A DNA stretch of 7,583 bases from CAIUMH01 sp037142475 (GTDB taxonomy: Bacteria > Actinomycetota > Acidimicrobiia > Acidimicrobiales > RAAP-2), in the NCBI GenBank assembly GCA_037142475.1, contig JBAXAR010000094.1:1-7583 (forward strand), written 5' to 3'. The position numbers and the translations under genes were made by a program. Each line of letters starts with the position of its first letter. The first letter of the stretch is position 1. The notes beneath the pieces are model-generated. The model was not told the DNA's origin. It searched no databases and saw only the letters and a program-made list of their open reading frames with translations. Shown here one piece after another: positions 5,557 to 7,583 of the stretch.

Positions 5557-7233
5557 TTAGCGAGCGGTGGTGGCCCTGGTAACCCCTGTGACAGTGGGGA
5601 TTGTTAGGTTGATCTTCGTGAAGTCGAGAGACCCTCCCAGGCGTGGGGTCGAGTAGGCCACCGTGGTCGCCACGAGTTGCAGCGTCAGGTGCGAGCCCTT
5701 GGCGGCGGCGAAACCGATCATCTCCAACGGCATCATCAGAGTGTGAGAGGCGCCGTCGAGGATCACCGGAATCGGAGTGATCTGGTTCCCCACCACGATG
5801 TGGGTGGCTGGGTCGACAAGTTGTGCAAAGACCCGCGTCGGCTTGGTGCCCTTGGGCGACGAGCCTGAGTAGGTCAACGAAACCTTGGGCGTCCCGGCGA
5901 TCATGGCATCCTGCGTGATGACGACATCGACGTTGACCGCATGAGAGGCCTCGCCCGGCGACACCGCACGAGCGACTGATCCCACCACGCCTGCAGTGCT
6001 CGACGGGGAACTGATCATCGCCGGACCAGACCCACCGCCATCAGTCAACGCCAGTGTGCCGGAGCCGGCTCCCGTGATCGGAGGGCCAGAGGCCGGAGGG
6101 AACGATGGAGCGAGGTAGGCCACGCCGTTCTGATCGACAAACTCGAAGCCCTTCAGCACCGGCGCTGCGACGTCTCCCTTGACGTAGCGGCGCATCCAGT
6201 TCACTGACATGGCCCCGACATCGATCGTCGTTCCAGGATCAGTGAGGCAGACGCCGTGGCCCCCGCAAAACCATGCCATCGACGTCGTCGTCCCCTGCTT
6301 GGTCAGTACCTCGTAGTTCGCCACAGCTTCGGCGAGCGTGAAGAGGTCGTCGACCGTCCCCTCCAAGAGCAGCGTCGGGACCTTGACCTTGCGGAGAAGC
6401 TCACCAGGACCTCGACTGACGAAGAAGTCGACCGATGCCTGTGAGGCGGTGCCGTTGGATTTTTGTTCCTCGTTTGCCGCAGTGACGTGGGGATCGAGCG
6501 TGTGCGTGGTCGCCACTTGAGAGAGGATTCCGCTCCATCCGGACTTGACCGTCTGGTTCTTGAACAAACTGGTTTCGAGTGAGTTCCAGGCAATCGTCGG
6601 AGCGATGGCGTCAACGCGGCAGTCGGTAGCAGCGGTGACGAATTGGATCCCACCGCCATAAGAGCCTCCGACCATGCCGATCCGAGGGACGCCTGGCCGG
6701 TCCAAGGTGACGCCGGGTTGCGTTGCGATCCAGCTAATGATGTTCGAGACATCCTTGGCCTCGAAGTCAACGCTGTCGACCTCGACGACGCCATCCGACG
6801 CTCCAAACCCTCGAGGGTCCCACGTCATCACGTTGAAGCCGGCCTTCCAGAGGTCGCCGATGCTGAGAGAACCCAACAGTCCAACCGCTCCGGTATTGGT
6901 GTCTCCGGCCTGGCCCCAGCCCGGACCCATGAGCACCGTCGGCATGGGCGCGGCAGTCGATGAATTGGCGTTCGGGAACCAGTGCATCCGAATCTTGGTG
7001 CCATCGAATGACGTCAGCGTGTAATCAGTCGCCGGTGTCCCCACGGCGCTCGCCGTCACCGACTGCCACCCTGACGGGGCCTGGCACGTCGAAGGTTTTG
7101 ACGCGGTACTCGGAGCGGTGCTCTTCGTCGACGAGCAGGCGGTCAGGCCGGCTGCAGCCACGCCGAGTGCGGCGGTGGCTCGTACCACCGTACGAAGGGT
7201 CCGTCTCGCCGCTCCCCCATTGTTGCTCGTCAT
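5557..7233 (-). CDS. S15/CocE-type alpha/beta-hydrolase, predicted lipoprotein
   Basis: A 558-residue secreted hydrolase from the ATG at 7231-7233. The N-terminus has arginines, a hydrophobic stretch and a lipobox LTAC with lipidation cysteine C33, followed by a Ser/Thr/Ala linker, so the enzyme should be anchored outside the cytoplasmic membrane. The catalytic domain (about 70-350) shows an oxyanion region GPGWG, WDPRGFGASDG, the nucleophile elbow G-G-S191-Y-G-G, the acid D295 in EGTVDDLF and the histidine H326 in CGGHGVC. The C-terminal half (about 360-550) looks like the jelly-roll domain of X-Pro dipeptidyl-peptidases and CocE esterases. Family members cleave Xaa-Pro dipeptides or esters, and the substrate here cannot be chosen. 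A GTG at 7258-7260 preceded by AGGGTGA is a rival start adding nine residues; the mature protein would be the same. The ATG gives the more usual 32-residue signal peptide. Confidence 0.9.
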   Translation of the reverse strand: MTSNNGGAARRTLRTVVRATAALGVAAAGLTACSSTKSTAPSTASKPSTCQAPSGWQSVTASAVGTPATDYTLTSFDGTKIRMHWFPNANSSTAAPMPTVLMGPGWGQAGDTNTGAVGLLGSLSIGDLWKAGFNVMTWDPRGFGASDGVVEVDSVDFEAKDVSNIISWIATQPGVTLDRPGVPRIGMVGGSYGGGIQFVTAATDCRVDAIAPTIAWNSLETSLFKNQTVKSGWSGILSQVATTHTLDPHVTAANEEQKSNGTASQASVDFFVSRGPGELLRKVKVPTLLLEGTVDDLFTLAEAVANYEVLTKQGTTTSMAWFCGGHGVCLTDPGTTIDVGAMSVNWMRRYVKGDVAAPVLKGFEFVDQNGVAYLAPSFPPASGPPITGAGSGTLALTDGGGSGPAMISSPSSTAGVVGSVARAVSPGEASHAVNVDVVITQDAMIAGTPKVSLTYSGSSPKGTKPTRVFAQLVDPATHIVVGNQITPIPVILDGASHTLMMPLEMIGFAAAKGSHLTLQLVATTVAYSTPRLGGSLDFTKINLTIPTVTGVTRATTAR

Positions 7234-7281
7234 AGTCGCCCCACTGGTCGGTGTCGTCACGTGTTCACCCTGTGCTTTCGG

Positions 7282-7296
7282 GGAGCCATCGGCTCC
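7282..7296. promoter_or_regulatory. inverted repeat upstream of the lipoprotein gene
   Basis: GGAGCC-ATC-GGCTCC is a perfect 6-bp inverted repeat with a 3-base loop, lying 49 bases before the ATG and 22 bases before the alternative GTG start. A TATCGT element (7316-7311, minus strand) of the TANNNT -10 type lies just upstream, though with no clear -35. The repeat would then fall in the 5' leader as an operator or hairpin. Confidence 0.3.
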
Positions 7297-7322
7297 TGCT
7301 GGCACCACGAACGATAGGCGAG

Positions 7323-7350
7323 CGCAGCGGTCAGCGACGCTCCCGCTGCG
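7323..7350 (-). terminator. hairpin after the antiporter gene, probable terminator without U tract
   Basis: CGCAGCGG (7323-7330) and CCGCTGCG (7343-7350) are perfect 8-bp complementary arms. The 12-base loop can itself close a small AGC/GCT stem. It begins about 20 bases past the TAA of the antiporter gene on the minus strand. No run of U follows, as is common for actinobacterial terminators. It may insulate the lipoprotein gene from the antiporter transcript. Confidence 0.4.
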
Positions 7351-7369
7351 GGGTCGATCTCGGACGTTC

Positions 7370-7583
7370 TTAACCCCACCAGAAGGAAGCGGCAATCACG
7401 AGATAAAGGGCGATCAAGGTCGCTCCCTCGAGCCATGTCGACTCACCATCGAGGACCACCGCAGTCACCAGGACTGCAGCGAGGACCAACATGATCAGCA
7501 GCACCGGTGAAAGCACCAGGGTGAAGGCGCCCCATCCAAGAGCCGCCGAGAGGAGCACCACCGCCGGGAACAGGACGTAGATG
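7370..7583 (-). CDS. Ca2+/H+ antiporter (Cax-type), C-terminal part
   Basis: Only the last 70 residues are in the window. The frame stays open to the window edge, and the residues before the GTG at 7561 (IYVLFPA) continue naturally, so the gene starts outside. Two hydrophobic segments (about residues 22-44 and 53-69) flank the motif DGESTWLEG (45-53), which I associate with the C-terminal end of Cax-type calcium/proton exchangers of the CaCA superfamily. These use the proton gradient to expel Ca2+ across the membrane. The protein ends in SFWWG shortly after the last helix. With so little of the protein visible the ion specificity cannot be judged, and other CaCA branches remain possible. A hairpin lies about 20 bases after the stop. 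Confidence 0.75.
   Translation of the reverse strand, partial: IYVLFPAVVLLSAALGWGAFTLVLSPVLLIMLVLAAVLVTAVVLDGESTWLEGATLIALYLVIAASFWWG

Noticed and set aside
2443..7263. Shared CGTCACGTG at 2443-2451 and 7255-7263, both upstream of gene starts
   Set aside because: About a hundred shared 9-mers are expected by chance in a window this long, and the two positions relative to the starts differ.

Overview
The window looks like a chromosomal stretch from a high-GC actinobacterium. The gene content (an FN3-rich secreted NHL protein, an LCAD-like acyl-CoA dehydrogenase, an actinobacterial-style lipoprotein signal peptide and a small zinc-ribbon protein) would suit an Acidimicrobiia-like lineage, but that placement is an impression from protein style and not a demonstrated assignment. 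I see no rRNA, tRNA, CRISPR array, transposase, integrase or phage gene.

Layout. Bases 1-1976 (+) hold the 3' part of a large, probably secreted protein with nine 41-residue NHL repeats followed by three fibronectin type III domains. It ends tail-to-tail with an ArsC-type reductase (1973-2335, -), and their TAG stops share one CTAG. A divergent intergenic region (2366-2511) separates arsC from an acyl-CoA dehydrogenase (2512-3660, +). The dehydrogenase ends 7 bases from the stop of a convergent unrecognised zinc-ribbon protein (3668-4261, -). Upstream of that protein on the same strand, 44 bases away, is a serine beta-lactamase/EstB-like hydrolase (4306-5433, -). Next, also on the minus strand, comes an S15/CocE-type alpha/beta-hydrolase lipoprotein (5557-7233, -). 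Last is the C-terminal 70 residues of a Ca2+/H+ antiporter-like membrane protein (7370-7583, -), which runs off the window.

How the genes relate. The minus-strand run from 7583 to 3668 could be several transcription units. A terminator-like hairpin follows the antiporter stop, and a candidate promoter with a perfect TGTGA-N6-TCACA palindrome precedes the beta-lactamase-like gene. That gene and the zinc-ribbon gene probably form a two-gene unit. The genes do not make one obvious pathway: acyl-CoA oxidation, arsenate/thiol redox, two serine hydrolases, ion exchange and a surface protein are each ordinary housekeeping or accessory functions.

I did not find a clear new system. The best leads are the CRP-like palindrome over a possible -10 element, the absence of CTAG except at gene ends, the higher-order repeat structure of the NHL gene, a small ORF coupled to the dehydrogenase start, and the unrecognised zinc-ribbon protein.
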